From: CAYJBH01 sp964368815
GTDB lineage: Bacteria; Bacillota; Clostridia; Oscillospirales; Ruminococcaceae
Reading direction: 5' to 3'
Assembly: GCA_964368815.1 (NCBI GenBank)
Contig: CAYJDA010000009.1
Coordinates: forward strand, 13,395 to 77,394
DNA: 64,000 nucleotides
Of this stretch, positions 25,645 to 33,527 are shown piece by piece (positions within the stretch are counted from its first letter, which is position 1; every line of letters begins with the position of its first letter). A program made the position numbers and the translations under genes. The notes under the pieces are model-generated. The model did not search any database, was not told where the DNA came from, and was given only the letters and a program-made list of their open reading frames with translations.

Positions 25645-27669
25645 ATGAGCAATGATTTTTTAGATAACTACAAAAAAAAGAGTGAGCAAGGTTCAACCGA
25701 GCTCGCTGGCAATGTAGAAAAGAATTCTGATGTGCAGTCCGAAAGGGCTGTTCGTCAGAATTCCTCTGTTGCGCCAACGCCCGAATCGAATAACGCCTCC
25801 AATCTTAACTTCGAGCAAAAAAGCGGTTTTGTTAAACCCACTGCCTCCGAGGCGGCGGCTACGCTTTATACCGCTTCGGGGGGCAATCCTAAAAACAACA
25901 ACAGCGATAACATCTTTAAAAAAATCCCGATACAGTACTATGTTATAGCCGGTGTTGCGGTTATTCTGATTATTGTACTGATAATTATTTTTAGCGGCGG
26001 TACTGCCGCGCCGGCAATGGTGGGCAGAAGCCTTTCGGATGCCGAGCTTTGGGCAAACGAAAACAAAATATTGCTAACCTCGGAAAAGGAGTATAGCGAC
26101 GAGGTACCGGAGGGTGAAATTATCAGCCAAGCACCGGCCGAAGGCGAAAAGATAGACTCTAGCGGATTTTTAGAAGTTATTTTATCACTCGGGCCCGACC
26201 CTGATGTTATGATAACAATACCGGACAACTTTATGTCTATGTCGCTTGCCGAGGTTGAGAGCTGGGCAGAGGAAAACTTAATGTCGGCAGTTCGTGTTAC
26301 AACCGATGAGAGCGACACGGTAGAGCAGGGTGTTATGATTGAATACACCATTAACGACGATACCGTGTTTGGCAATGAGGTTAAACGCTCCACCCCTATT
26401 TATGCCGTGTTTTCTAAAGGTGCCGGCGAGGGTGAACCGGTAGAGCTTCCCAACTTTTTAACCATGAGCCTTGCCGAGGCGGAAAAATTTGGTGAGGATA
26501 ACGATATTGTTATAGAGATAGAGGAAATCTACCACGACACCGTAGCAAAGGGTATGATAATAAGCCAGAGCATAAAGGCAGAAGAGGTAGTTCGCACCGG
26601 CGATACGGTTGTTATTGAGGTTTCTTTGGGCGAGGAAATTTTAGTGCCGAACTTCTTTAGCTACGATAGAGAACGCGCATCAATGATTGCGGCTCAGGAA
26701 GGAATAACAATTTTAACTAAAGAGATTTATTCCGGCCTTGATGAGGATAAGCTGATATCTCAATCCATGACTGCAGGGAGCATATATCAGCAGGATGATA
26801 TCGTTGAGCTTACCTACTCTCTCGGTAATAGTTTTGTTCTCCCCTCCTTTATCGGAAGCAACGAAACGGCTGTTCGTGAGTGGGTTACCCCTAAAAATGA
26901 GCTTGGTGCTAACATAACCGTAAATACTAGATACACGGTGTCCGATACTGCAAAAGGAACAATACTCTCACAGGAAGCATACGACGTTACCGTGGGCATC
27001 ACCTTTACTATTAACCTTGTTGTTTCAAGCGGTGGAGTTGTTTATGCTCCTGATTTGGTAGATGAAAGCGGCCTCGCACCCGTAACGCGCGAAATGGCAA
27101 TAAAGATATGCTCGGAGCTTGGAATAGTTCCGGTGTTTACCGAAAAATCCCACGGATCCAGATTCTGGCCGGGCGAAGTTTGGGCACAGAACATTCCCGC
27201 AGGAACCGAAATGAAGGAGGGTGGAACTATCGAGTTAACGGTTAATCCTCTTGATGTTGGAGTTAAAGTTCCAAGCTTTATAGATATGACCGAGGCTATG
27301 GCGAAATCGAGCGCTGAGGGTCTTACCGTTAAAATTACGGTGGGAGAATATGTTTCCGGCAAGGCGGGGCTAGTAACGGCGCAATCACTAACCTCCGGCA
27401 ACATGGTTGCACCCGGAACAATAATCGAGCTTACGGTGGGCGGTCCACTTAGCATTCCTAACTTTGTTGGACTAACAAAGGCGGCAGTGAATAGCATGTC
27501 GGTAGTAAAATCGGGCGATTTGAAGGTTGTGTTTAACTACCCTGCAGGCGAAACCGACGACGATGTAGTTGCTTCTCAAACGCCAAACTCCGGCGATGCC
27601 GCTTCAACGGGAGCTACCGTTACCCTAACCATGGAAGCGCCACCGCCAACACCAACACCCGATCCGTAA
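25645..27669 (+). CDS. membrane-anchored PASTA-repeat protein without a kinase domain
   Basis: A 674-residue protein with a disordered N-terminal tail of about 95 residues, one membrane helix (about 99-117, YYVIAGVAVILIIVLIIIFS) and then around eight PASTA-like repeats to the C-terminus, which ends in PPPTPTPDP. Each repeat has the V/IPNF...LAEAE...I...SQS..AG..V..G..VELTVS pattern. PASTA repeats bind muropeptides or unlinked peptidoglycan and normally sit on Ser/Thr kinases or PBPs; here the kinase domain is absent. It starts 11 bases after the permease and is closed by a terminator, so it is part of the exporter operon. Confidence 0.85.
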   Translation: MSNDFLDNYKKKSEQGSTELAGNVEKNSDVQSERAVRQNSSVAPTPESNNASNLNFEQKSGFVKPTASEAAATLYTASGGNPKNNNSDNIFKKIPIQYYVIAGVAVILIIVLIIIFSGGTAAPAMVGRSLSDAELWANENKILLTSEKEYSDEVPEGEIISQAPAEGEKIDSSGFLEVILSLGPDPDVMITIPDNFMSMSLAEVESWAEENLMSAVRVTTDESDTVEQGVMIEYTINDDTVFGNEVKRSTPIYAVFSKGAGEGEPVELPNFLTMSLAEAEKFGEDNDIVIEIEEIYHDTVAKGMIISQSIKAEEVVRTGDTVVIEVSLGEEILVPNFFSYDRERASMIAAQEGITILTKEIYSGLDEDKLISQSMTAGSIYQQDDIVELTYSLGNSFVLPSFIGSNETAVREWVTPKNELGANITVNTRYTVSDTAKGTILSQEAYDVTVGITFTINLVVSSGGVVYAPDLVDESGLAPVTREMAIKICSELGIVPVFTEKSHGSRFWPGEVWAQNIPAGTEMKEGGTIELTVNPLDVGVKVPSFIDMTEAMAKSSAEGLTVKITVGEYVSGKAGLVTAQSLTSGNMVAPGTIIELTVGGPLSIPNFVGLTKAAVNSMSVVKSGDLKVVFNYPAGETDDDVVASQTPNSGDAASTGATVTLTMEAPPPTPTPDP

Positions 27670-27686
27670 ATACAGTCATTTAACTT

Positions 27687-27733
27687 AAAAAAACACCTGA
27701 CACTTTATTTGTTAAGCGTCAGGTGTTTTTTTA
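27687..27733. terminator. bidirectional rho-independent terminator
   Basis: An AACACCTGAC / GTCAGGTGTT stem with a loop of about 16 bases, A-tract on the left and T-tract on the right. It closes the PASTA gene on the plus strand and the chemoreceptor gene on the minus strand. Confidence 0.9.
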
Positions 27734-27755
27734 AATTGAATGACTATATAGTTGT

Positions 27756-29114
27756 TTATTTTGCAAGTCCGCTTACAGAGTGGTTAATGTTGGATATCTC
27801 GGAGTTTATCGTGCTTGCAATAGAGCTACTCTCAACAACCGTTCCTCCGGTTTTAACAATTGCCTCCTCAATATTGGTAACCTCTTTTAATATTATATCA
27901 ACATTTTCTACCTGAATTGCAACAATGTCGTTAATTTCTCCTGCAATATCGGCAGCAGAAGCTGAATATTTGATAACCTCGTCCATGTTGCCTGCCATAA
28001 CCTTGGCAATCTCTGCACCTCTTTGAACGCCCTTAACCGACGATTCAACAAGTCCTGTACTATTTGTGGCTGCCTCAGAGCTTCGAACGGCAAGGGAACG
28101 AACCTCCTCAGCAACAACGGCAAAACCTTTGCCTGCCTCTCCTGCTCTTGCAGCCTCTACCGAAGCATTTAAGGCGAGAAGATTTGTTTGGAATGCAACA
28201 TCCTCAATGCTTTTAATTATACTAATAATTTGTTCCGAAGCATTTTCGGTTTCGGATATAGCAACAAGCAGTTCTGACATATGTTCATAGTTTTCTTTTA
28301 ATTTTTCTGCACTTTGTATGGCTGCATTACGTGATACATCGGCCTTTTCCTGCGCTTGTTTCAGATTATTGCCCATCTCAACACTGCGATCGGCAAGCTG
28401 TTGAATGGCATTAGATTGGTAGGAAGTTCCCTCATTAATGATGTTTGCTATATCTTCCATACGTGAAGTTGTGGTCTGAAGGCTTTCGGTTCGTTTTTGA
28501 ACATCGGCAAATATTGCTGCCTGTCTCGAAGCATTTCGGCTGTTTTCTGCCATCTCATCCTCAATTTTTTTAAGAAGACTAACCGAATCTTTTGCCTTTT
28601 GCGCGCTATCCAGCATTGCTTGATTGCCCCATTTAACGAGAAAATATATAAACACGGTACAAAAGTTAAGTCCAAGTAGGCCACGCATAATCAAGCCCAT
28701 ATCCGAGGTTCCGTATAATGCATCGCCAAAAAATAGCGATATACCGAGGATTACATCAACTATTATCCACTGAATAACTAAAATACGCTGATTATAGTAT
28801 AAACCGTTGAAGGCTAAAACCGAGGCGAGTAGTGCAAAGCTACCCATTAGTTCGCCTCCCAAAAGTCCAAACATAACAATAAGAAGCAGCTGTGCAAATG
28901 TTAGAAGAAACACACACATTTGCTTTTTGCCTTTTCGTTTCAAAATTTCGGTTAATGGCACAACAACAGCAACACTCAACAGTATCCCCAGACCATAAAC
29001 AATATCACCCTGGATCATGTATAAAAGACCGTAAAGTCCTGCTCCGATTAACAAAACCAGCTGATTTACCCTAAAAAGTTTATCCGCCTTTATCAGTGTT
29101 TTTACTTCTTTCAT
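27756..29114 (-). CDS. methyl-accepting chemotaxis protein, membrane-embedded sensor type
   Basis: A 452-residue chemoreceptor. The first 165 residues hold about six hydrophobic helices with very short loops and no periplasmic-type sensor domain, so the signal may be sensed within the membrane. The cytoplasmic signalling domain covers about residues 185-450, with the hairpin tip EDVAFQTNLLALNASVEAAR and GKGFAVVAEEVRSLA. No HAMP domain is apparent. A GGAG site precedes the ATG. It signals to the CheA/CheW pair encoded at 44.9 kb. Confidence 0.9.
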   Translation of the reverse strand: MKEVKTLIKADKLFRVNQLVLLIGAGLYGLLYMIQGDIVYGLGILLSVAVVVPLTEILKRKGKKQMCVFLLTFAQLLLIVMFGLLGGELMGSFALLASVLAFNGLYYNQRILVIQWIIVDVILGISLFFGDALYGTSDMGLIMRGLLGLNFCTVFIYFLVKWGNQAMLDSAQKAKDSVSLLKKIEDEMAENSRNASRQAAIFADVQKRTESLQTTTSRMEDIANIINEGTSYQSNAIQQLADRSVEMGNNLKQAQEKADVSRNAAIQSAEKLKENYEHMSELLVAISETENASEQIISIIKSIEDVAFQTNLLALNASVEAARAGEAGKGFAVVAEEVRSLAVRSSEAATNSTGLVESSVKGVQRGAEIAKVMAGNMDEVIKYSASAADIAGEINDIVAIQVENVDIILKEVTNIEEAIVKTGGTVVESSSIASTINSEISNINHSVSGLAK

Positions 29115-29174
29115 TCTACTCTCCTTTTTGTTTTAGGGGGGTGTTAAAAATCATCAATATTTTTTTCAAACCCT

Positions 29175-30035
29175 TTATTTTTTAGCACCCGCTTTTAATG
29201 CTTGTTCTCTAATTCCAAAACTTAATGCTTTCGTTGGGCAAGCGCTTTTGCATTTTAAGCATCGAATACACTCTAAATCCCTTGCATTTTTGGAAGGGTT
29301 AAGCTGCATCTCGCAGGCTTTTGCACACCTTTTACAACTGATGCAACTCACTTTATTACAGCGTAGCTGAAATAGTGAAAATCTATTAAACAATGCGTAT
29401 ATAGCGCCGAGCGGACAGATGTATTTACAAAACGGACGATATATAATTATTGATGCTAACACCGTTAATAACAAAATAATGTTTTTATGAACAAATAGCC
29501 ATCCAACGCTGGCTCTTATCCCCTCGTTTGTTAATACAAGCGGGATTCCTGCCTCTAATGTACCGACAGGGCAGATGTATTTACAAAAATATGGCTGACC
29601 GAGACCGGTAAAGTCTACCCAAAACATCGGAAGAAGAATAACAAATACAGCTAAAATTAAGTATTTTAATAGCCTTAATAGCTTGTCACCCTTAAAGGTT
29701 TGAATCTTCTTTATAAATGGTATTTTATGCAATAGCTCCTGTATTAGCCCAAATGGACACAGAAAACCGCAAACAAATCTTCCTAACACCATTCCTATAA
29801 CAAGAAAAAAACCAAGCAGGTAAAAGGGGATATTAAATCCTCTGCCACCGAGTGAAGCCTGCAGGCTACCTATCGGACAGCTACCAAGTGCACCGGGGCA
29901 GGAGTAGCAGTTCATTCCGGGTACACAGGCATATTTAAGGTTTCCTGTATATATCTTACCGGTGAAGAACCCAACAAAATACCCGTTTGTAATAACAGCA
30001 AAACCAGCCTGTACTGCCTTTCTGATTTTTTCCAT
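29175..30035 (-). CDS. 4Fe-4S polyferredoxin membrane protein (NapH/NosR-like)
   Basis: A 286-residue membrane protein with about four or five helices and many cysteines: CGFLCPFGLIQ, CKYICPVG, CKYICPLGAIY, then a ferredoxin tail CISCKRCAKAC and CIRCLKCKSACP. This fits the family that passes electrons across or along the membrane (NapH, CcoG, NosR C-part). The ATG at 30035 overlaps the stop of the preceding small gene (TAATG); an ATG six codons earlier lacks a ribosome binding site. With the TlpA-like lipoprotein upstream it probably forms a thiol-reducing or electron-delivering unit. Confidence 0.9.
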   Translation of the reverse strand: MEKIRKAVQAGFAVITNGYFVGFFTGKIYTGNLKYACVPGMNCYSCPGALGSCPIGSLQASLGGRGFNIPFYLLGFFLVIGMVLGRFVCGFLCPFGLIQELLHKIPFIKKIQTFKGDKLLRLLKYLILAVFVILLPMFWVDFTGLGQPYFCKYICPVGTLEAGIPLVLTNEGIRASVGWLFVHKNIILLLTVLASIIIYRPFCKYICPLGAIYALFNRFSLFQLRCNKVSCISCKRCAKACEMQLNPSKNARDLECIRCLKCKSACPTKALSFGIREQALKAGAKK

Positions 30036-30178
30036 TATCCAATCCCCACGCATTCAAGGCAGATACGGATGGATTTTTGAAGGACGCCATAGGCATCATC
30101 GTTTGCAATCCCTGCTATTATCATAACAATGCCCAGAGCAATAACGCCAATGCAGGCAGCTACCCTGTTTACTCGCAT
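30035..30178 (-). CDS. small CXXC membrane protein (CD1871A-like)
   Basis: A 47-residue protein with one hydrophobic helix (about residues 6-25) and a C-terminal ICLECVGIG, the CXXC motif of the CD1871A-type family. It begins with a strong AGGAGGG site three bases before the ATG and its stop overlaps the start of the polyferredoxin gene by one base (TAATG), so translation is coupled. The same three-gene order (TlpA-like, CXXC, 4Fe-4S) recurs in clostridia as far as I recall. The role is unknown; a thiol relay between the lipoprotein and the iron-sulfur protein is inferred. Confidence 0.82.
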   Translation of the reverse strand: MRVNRVAACIGVIALGIVMIIAGIANDDAYGVLQKSIRICLECVGIG

Positions 30179-30208
30179 TAACCCTCCTTGGTTTCAACAA
30201 TATGTGTT

Positions 30209-30850
30209 TTATGCGTCAAGATTATCTTCAATAACCTGTGCCCAGCCATCTTTATCCTTTGCACCGGTGTAAACATTTTCGAGAATATTGCCGTTAGAGT
30301 CCACTAAAAAAGAGGTAGGAAAAGCTTGAACTGAGGATAAAAATTCATTAAATAATATTTCATCCGGAAAAACAATGTCGAACTCTACGCCGGACTGCGC
30401 TGAAATAGTTAGTGCAGAACCTAATGCATCTTCGTCTATCGTGCCGTCATTTTTTATGGTATCGGTAACTATTCCAACAACTCCGATTCCTTCTTCCCTA
30501 AGCTCTTTTTCCAGCTCAGCAAGCTCCGGCATCTCGGCGACACAGGGAGGGCACCAGGTTGCCCAAACATTAACCAGTGTTAGCTCGTTTTCATAAAAAA
30601 CGTCACCGGAAAAAGGTTCACCATATATATCTACGCTTTGAACTTCGGATAATGTTAAATTAACATCCGCATCTTCTTCGGAAGATTCCGACTCAGGAGT
30701 ATCGCTGGGAATAGTTTCAGCTGTAGAGATATCCTCCTCTAAAATCGGTTCCGTTTCCGGCTCGCTCGAAACGGTAGACTCTGCATCACTACAGGCGGTA
30801 AAAATCAGCAATGCTAAAACTGCCGATAACAATAAAGTAATAGTTTTCAT
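30209..30850 (-). CDS. TlpA-like thiol-disulfide lipoprotein
   Basis: A 213-residue extracytoplasmic protein. The signal peptide ends in LLIFTAC with the lipid cysteine at residue 20. An acidic, Ser/Glu/Thr-rich linker (to about residue 62) leads to a thioredoxin fold with WATWCPPC (C100, C103) and the cis-proline region FPTSFLVDSNG. The Pro-Pro between the cysteines is usual for TlpA/ResA reductases. The ATG at 30850 has GAGGA just upstream; a GTG 12 bases earlier overlaps that site. It heads the redox trio, 30 bases before the CXXC gene. Confidence 0.92.
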   Translation of the reverse strand: MKTITLLLSAVLALLIFTACSDAESTVSSEPETEPILEEDISTAETIPSDTPESESSEEDADVNLTLSEVQSVDIYGEPFSGDVFYENELTLVNVWATWCPPCVAEMPELAELEKELREEGIGVVGIVTDTIKNDGTIDEDALGSALTISAQSGVEFDIVFPDEILFNEFLSSVQAFPTSFLVDSNGNILENVYTGAKDKDGWAQVIEDNLDA

Positions 30851-30868
30851 ATTTGTCCTCACAATATT

Positions 30869-31095
30869 ATCTCCGGCGTAGCCGGAGCTATTTGGGTGGT
30901 AGGTATCATCTCCGGCGTAGCCGGAGCTATTTNNNNNNNNNNNNNNNNNNNNNNNNNNNNNNNNNNNNNNNNNNNNNNNNNNNNNNNNNNNNNNNNNNNN
31001 NNNNNNNNNNNNNNNNNNNNNNNNNNNNNNNNGTAGCCGGAGCTATTTGGGTGGTAGGTATCATCTCCGGCGTAGCCGGAGCTATTTGGGTGGTA
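30869..31095. repeat. 39-bp tandem hairpin repeat array (interrupted by gap)
   Basis: A 39-base unit whose first 19 bases are the palindrome CTCCGGC-GTA-GCCGGAG with two flanking bases, followed by CTATTTGGGTGGTAGGTATC. One full and one broken unit lie left of the N run, one broken and one nearly full unit right of it. All visible copies are identical. The array lies between the tlpA-like gene and its probable promoter, so it would be transcribed as part of the leader. The true copy number is unknown. Confidence 0.9.
30933..31032. other. assembly gap, 100 N
   Basis: Exactly 100 undetermined bases inside the tandem array. The distance between unit starts on either side (155 bases) is not a multiple of 39, so the gap length is a placeholder, most likely caused by repeat collapse. 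Confidence 0.98.
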
Positions 31096-31142
31096 ACTTA
31101 GTAATTATTTCTTCCTTTGGCGGAGATATTGGGCTTACTTAT

Positions 31143-31171
31143 ATTGTACTCCGAAATGGATGTTAATTCAA
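31143..31171 (-). promoter_or_regulatory. sigma-A-type promoter upstream of the tandem array
   Basis: On the minus strand TTGAAT (31166-31171) and TACAAT (31143-31148) are 17 bases apart. It would drive the TlpA-like trio through the hairpin array. The rest of the 30851-31272 interval, besides array and gap, shows a half copy of a related hairpin at 31113-31127 (CCTTTGGCGGAG) and nothing else. Confidence 0.65.
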
Positions 31172-31272
31172 TACAAAAAAAGAGTTTAATCGGTTAAATT
31201 TTTGTGAACAAATTGAGTTGAGGGCACAATTTAACAATGTCTACTCATGATATAACTGTAATTATCGCTGAT

Positions 31273-32574
31273 TTAATCCTCAGCTATATCTATTTCGATT
31301 GCATCATCAATGTTTCCGAATATTGGAGAGCTGCCATCAAAGGTTGGCCATGGATTAATGGCATATCTATCTATTTGCAGCTGATAGTGCAGATGATTTC
31401 CGGTAGAATACCCTGTAGTTCCGATTCCACCGATGTGCTGTCCCTTTTCAACCAGTTCTCCCGCTGCACAGTTTAGCGTGTTTAGATGGAACATATATGC
31501 CTTTAAGCCGCCTCCGAAATCTAACACTATGGTATTTCCGCTCAAGGCTAAAAAGCCCGCAAATTCCACCATTGCATTATTCGGGGCAATAATCGGGGTG
31601 TCCTGTGGGGCGGCTATGTCTATTCCGCCGTGATATCCATCAAAAGAACCGTTTATATATCTTGCCAAACCGTATTCGCTGGAAATTCTTCCCTCGGCTG
31701 GCATTAAAAACTCACCCTGCCAGTATTGATTACCGTCCTTAGTTTCGTATAAAGGGTAAATAGCTTCTCGGTACTCTGCGCTCGCCTCGGCACTGTCGGC
31801 AAGGGACGATGTGCTGGTATCCATATTAAAACTCTGGGTTCCAAAATCATAAGCTGCAACATTTATATCAAAGGATTCGGTATAGCTACCGGCTGTAACG
31901 GTTGCAGAGTAAACTCCGGGTGTTACCAGATACCCTGTCGGTACAATGGTGGTATACACACCGTCTTTTTCGGTAAAAAGAGTGTTTCCAAGTTCACTTG
32001 TTAAGGAGGGAACTACCCCCTGAGGCAGATCATAAATATGAATCGATATCATATCTCCCTGTGAAACATCGGTTTCGGAAATCAGGATTGAAACAGGTGG
32101 TATTGGAAGTGTTAGGATATAGTCGAAACTATAGCTAAAGCTACCGAATCCCTCCTCGTCGTTGCCCTGATAAATGGTAAATGCATAGCTGTAGTGCCCG
32201 GGGTCGGTTGGCTGAAACGCAACCACATCCTCGGCACTACCGGATATTATTACCTCATTATTTAAACTTAGGGTAGCCGTGCTGTCATTTCCCACCGGAA
32301 TATCTATCGACAGCGGCTCGCCCTCATTTTCGATGACTACCATAGGTAGGTCATAATTATTTGAAATGGTTTTTCCCTGTGGCTGAAACAAAACCGGATA
32401 TGTCCAGCTATCCTGAAAAGCGGATATCTGCTCGCCCTCAACAACAACAGCAGGACTTACAACGGTAACCTCTCCAACCGACTCAACGTAGTCGGTATAG
32501 TAAAAATATCCACCAACACCTAAACCTGATGCTGCTAAAAAAATAATAATAAGGGTTATTAAGTACTTCATCAA
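31273..32574 (-). CDS. M23 (LytM) zinc endopeptidase, membrane-anchored
   Basis: A 433-residue protein with an N-terminal membrane anchor (residues 4-26), about 240 residues of beta-rich extracytoplasmic sequence, and a C-terminal LytM domain (about 288-410). The zinc and catalytic residues are all present: H315 and D319 in YHGGIDIAAP, H363 in MFHLN, H394 and H396 in NHLHYQLQ. It should cut peptidoglycan cross-bridges, or, as in SpoIIQ-type proteins, act during engulfment; this cannot be decided. It starts 12 bases after the 2Fe-2S-like subunit gene and is the last gene of that operon, an unusual partner for it. Confidence 0.9.
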   Translation of the reverse strand: MMKYLITLIIIFLAASGLGVGGYFYYTDYVESVGEVTVVSPAVVVEGEQISAFQDSWTYPVLFQPQGKTISNNYDLPMVVIENEGEPLSIDIPVGNDSTATLSLNNEVIISGSAEDVVAFQPTDPGHYSYAFTIYQGNDEEGFGSFSYSFDYILTLPIPPVSILISETDVSQGDMISIHIYDLPQGVVPSLTSELGNTLFTEKDGVYTTIVPTGYLVTPGVYSATVTAGSYTESFDINVAAYDFGTQSFNMDTSTSSLADSAEASAEYREAIYPLYETKDGNQYWQGEFLMPAEGRISSEYGLARYINGSFDGYHGGIDIAAPQDTPIIAPNNAMVEFAGFLALSGNTIVLDFGGGLKAYMFHLNTLNCAAGELVEKGQHIGGIGTTGYSTGNHLHYQLQIDRYAINPWPTFDGSSPIFGNIDDAIEIDIAED

Positions 32575-32586
32575 TCCTCGTGTAAA

Positions 32587-33501
32587 CTATTCTTCGGTCT
32601 CAACGTCCGGTATTTCTAAGGTTTTATGGTGTTTTTCCTTAAATGCTGCAGAAAACTTTCCGAAAAAACCAATCTTTTGTTTATCGTCAGATTTTTTATT
32701 CTTTTTTCCACCTTCATAGTTTTCGGCAAAGCCTTCATCAAATATGCTAACCGGAACAACCTCAGATTGTGGTGGACGGTTATCAACCATAGGCTCCAAC
32801 CAGTTGTCGTCCATCTCAACAACGCTATCATCAACTATGGGCTCAACCGCAATTGGAGTCGGTTCAACAACTTCTTCTTGTTTTTCCGCAACCGGCTGTG
32901 GTGACATGATTACGGGCGTTTGTGCTGACTCGGTTGCAATCGGAGATATCACGGTAGATTCTACCGATGTTATCTGAATTGGCATATCCTTCTTCTTCAC
33001 ATACTTAAGCTCCATTATTTCAAGAGCTTTATTTTGTTTTTCAAGCTGAGTTGGAAGTGTTATCCTACCATTATTATATGCCGCAGTTACTACAGATATA
33101 ACATCGTTAATATCGATATCACAGCACAGCGAACCCTGTAGCGTGGAGGCGATTTTATAACGTGTCGGTGCATTTTCTGCGGCGCAGAGCGGCAGGCAAA
33201 GCATGATAATATTGCCAACACACTTATCACAGCTATCCTCTAAAACGGCTAAAAGTTTGTTTTGTAGCTCAAGGGCGCGGCTGTTAGTTTTTATCCATTC
33301 AGACGTAATAACATCCCGGCCTATAGCACGCACCACTGGAAATCTACAGGAGTCTACCGCTTCACCGTTTACGACTACAATTTCTTTATTACAGCCGACA
33401 CCTCGACCGAAATACAAAGCCTCACAAAGTGAAACTGTATCTTCAATATAACAGCTGAAATCCTTTTCGTTTAACCTAAAGGAAATAACCTCTTTTTTCA
33501 T
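32587..33501 (-). CDS. degenerate CoxS/XDH-type 2Fe-2S subunit with acidic C-terminal extension
   Basis: A 304-residue protein. Residues 6-145 follow the small subunit of molybdenum hydroxylases: a ferredoxin-like start (FRLNEKDFSCYIEDTVSL), VVVNGEAVDSC, then SCDKCVGNIIM in place of the usual CGFCTPGMIM and GSLCCDID in place of GNLCRCTG. The first cluster keeps only C37 and C52 of four ligands; the second keeps C91, C94 and a shifted pair C126-C127. About 130 extra residues follow, rich in P, V, E and D, ending in a basic patch (KKNKKSDDKQK). The ATG at 33501 has AAGGTGA upstream; a GTG 12 bases earlier is part of that site. Family membership is inferred by pattern; cluster binding is doubtful. 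Confidence 0.72.
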   Translation of the reverse strand: MKKEVISFRLNEKDFSCYIEDTVSLCEALYFGRGVGCNKEIVVVNGEAVDSCRFPVVRAIGRDVITSEWIKTNSRALELQNKLLAVLEDSCDKCVGNIIMLCLPLCAAENAPTRYKIASTLQGSLCCDIDINDVISVVTAAYNNGRITLPTQLEKQNKALEIMELKYVKKKDMPIQITSVESTVISPIATESAQTPVIMSPQPVAEKQEEVVEPTPIAVEPIVDDSVVEMDDNWLEPMVDNRPPQSEVVPVSIFDEGFAENYEGGKKNKKSDDKQKIGFFGKFSAAFKEKHHKTLEIPDVETEE

Positions 33502-33527
33502 AAACGTTTTCACCTTTCCTGTCGATG

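Noticed and set aside
30869..31095. CRISPR array
   Set aside because: The units are continuous 39-bp copies; what would be spacers are identical, and no cas gene lies near.
30853..31101. Open frame through the tandem repeat and N run
   Set aside because: It crosses undetermined bases and reads the repeat in different frames on each side; no start signal.
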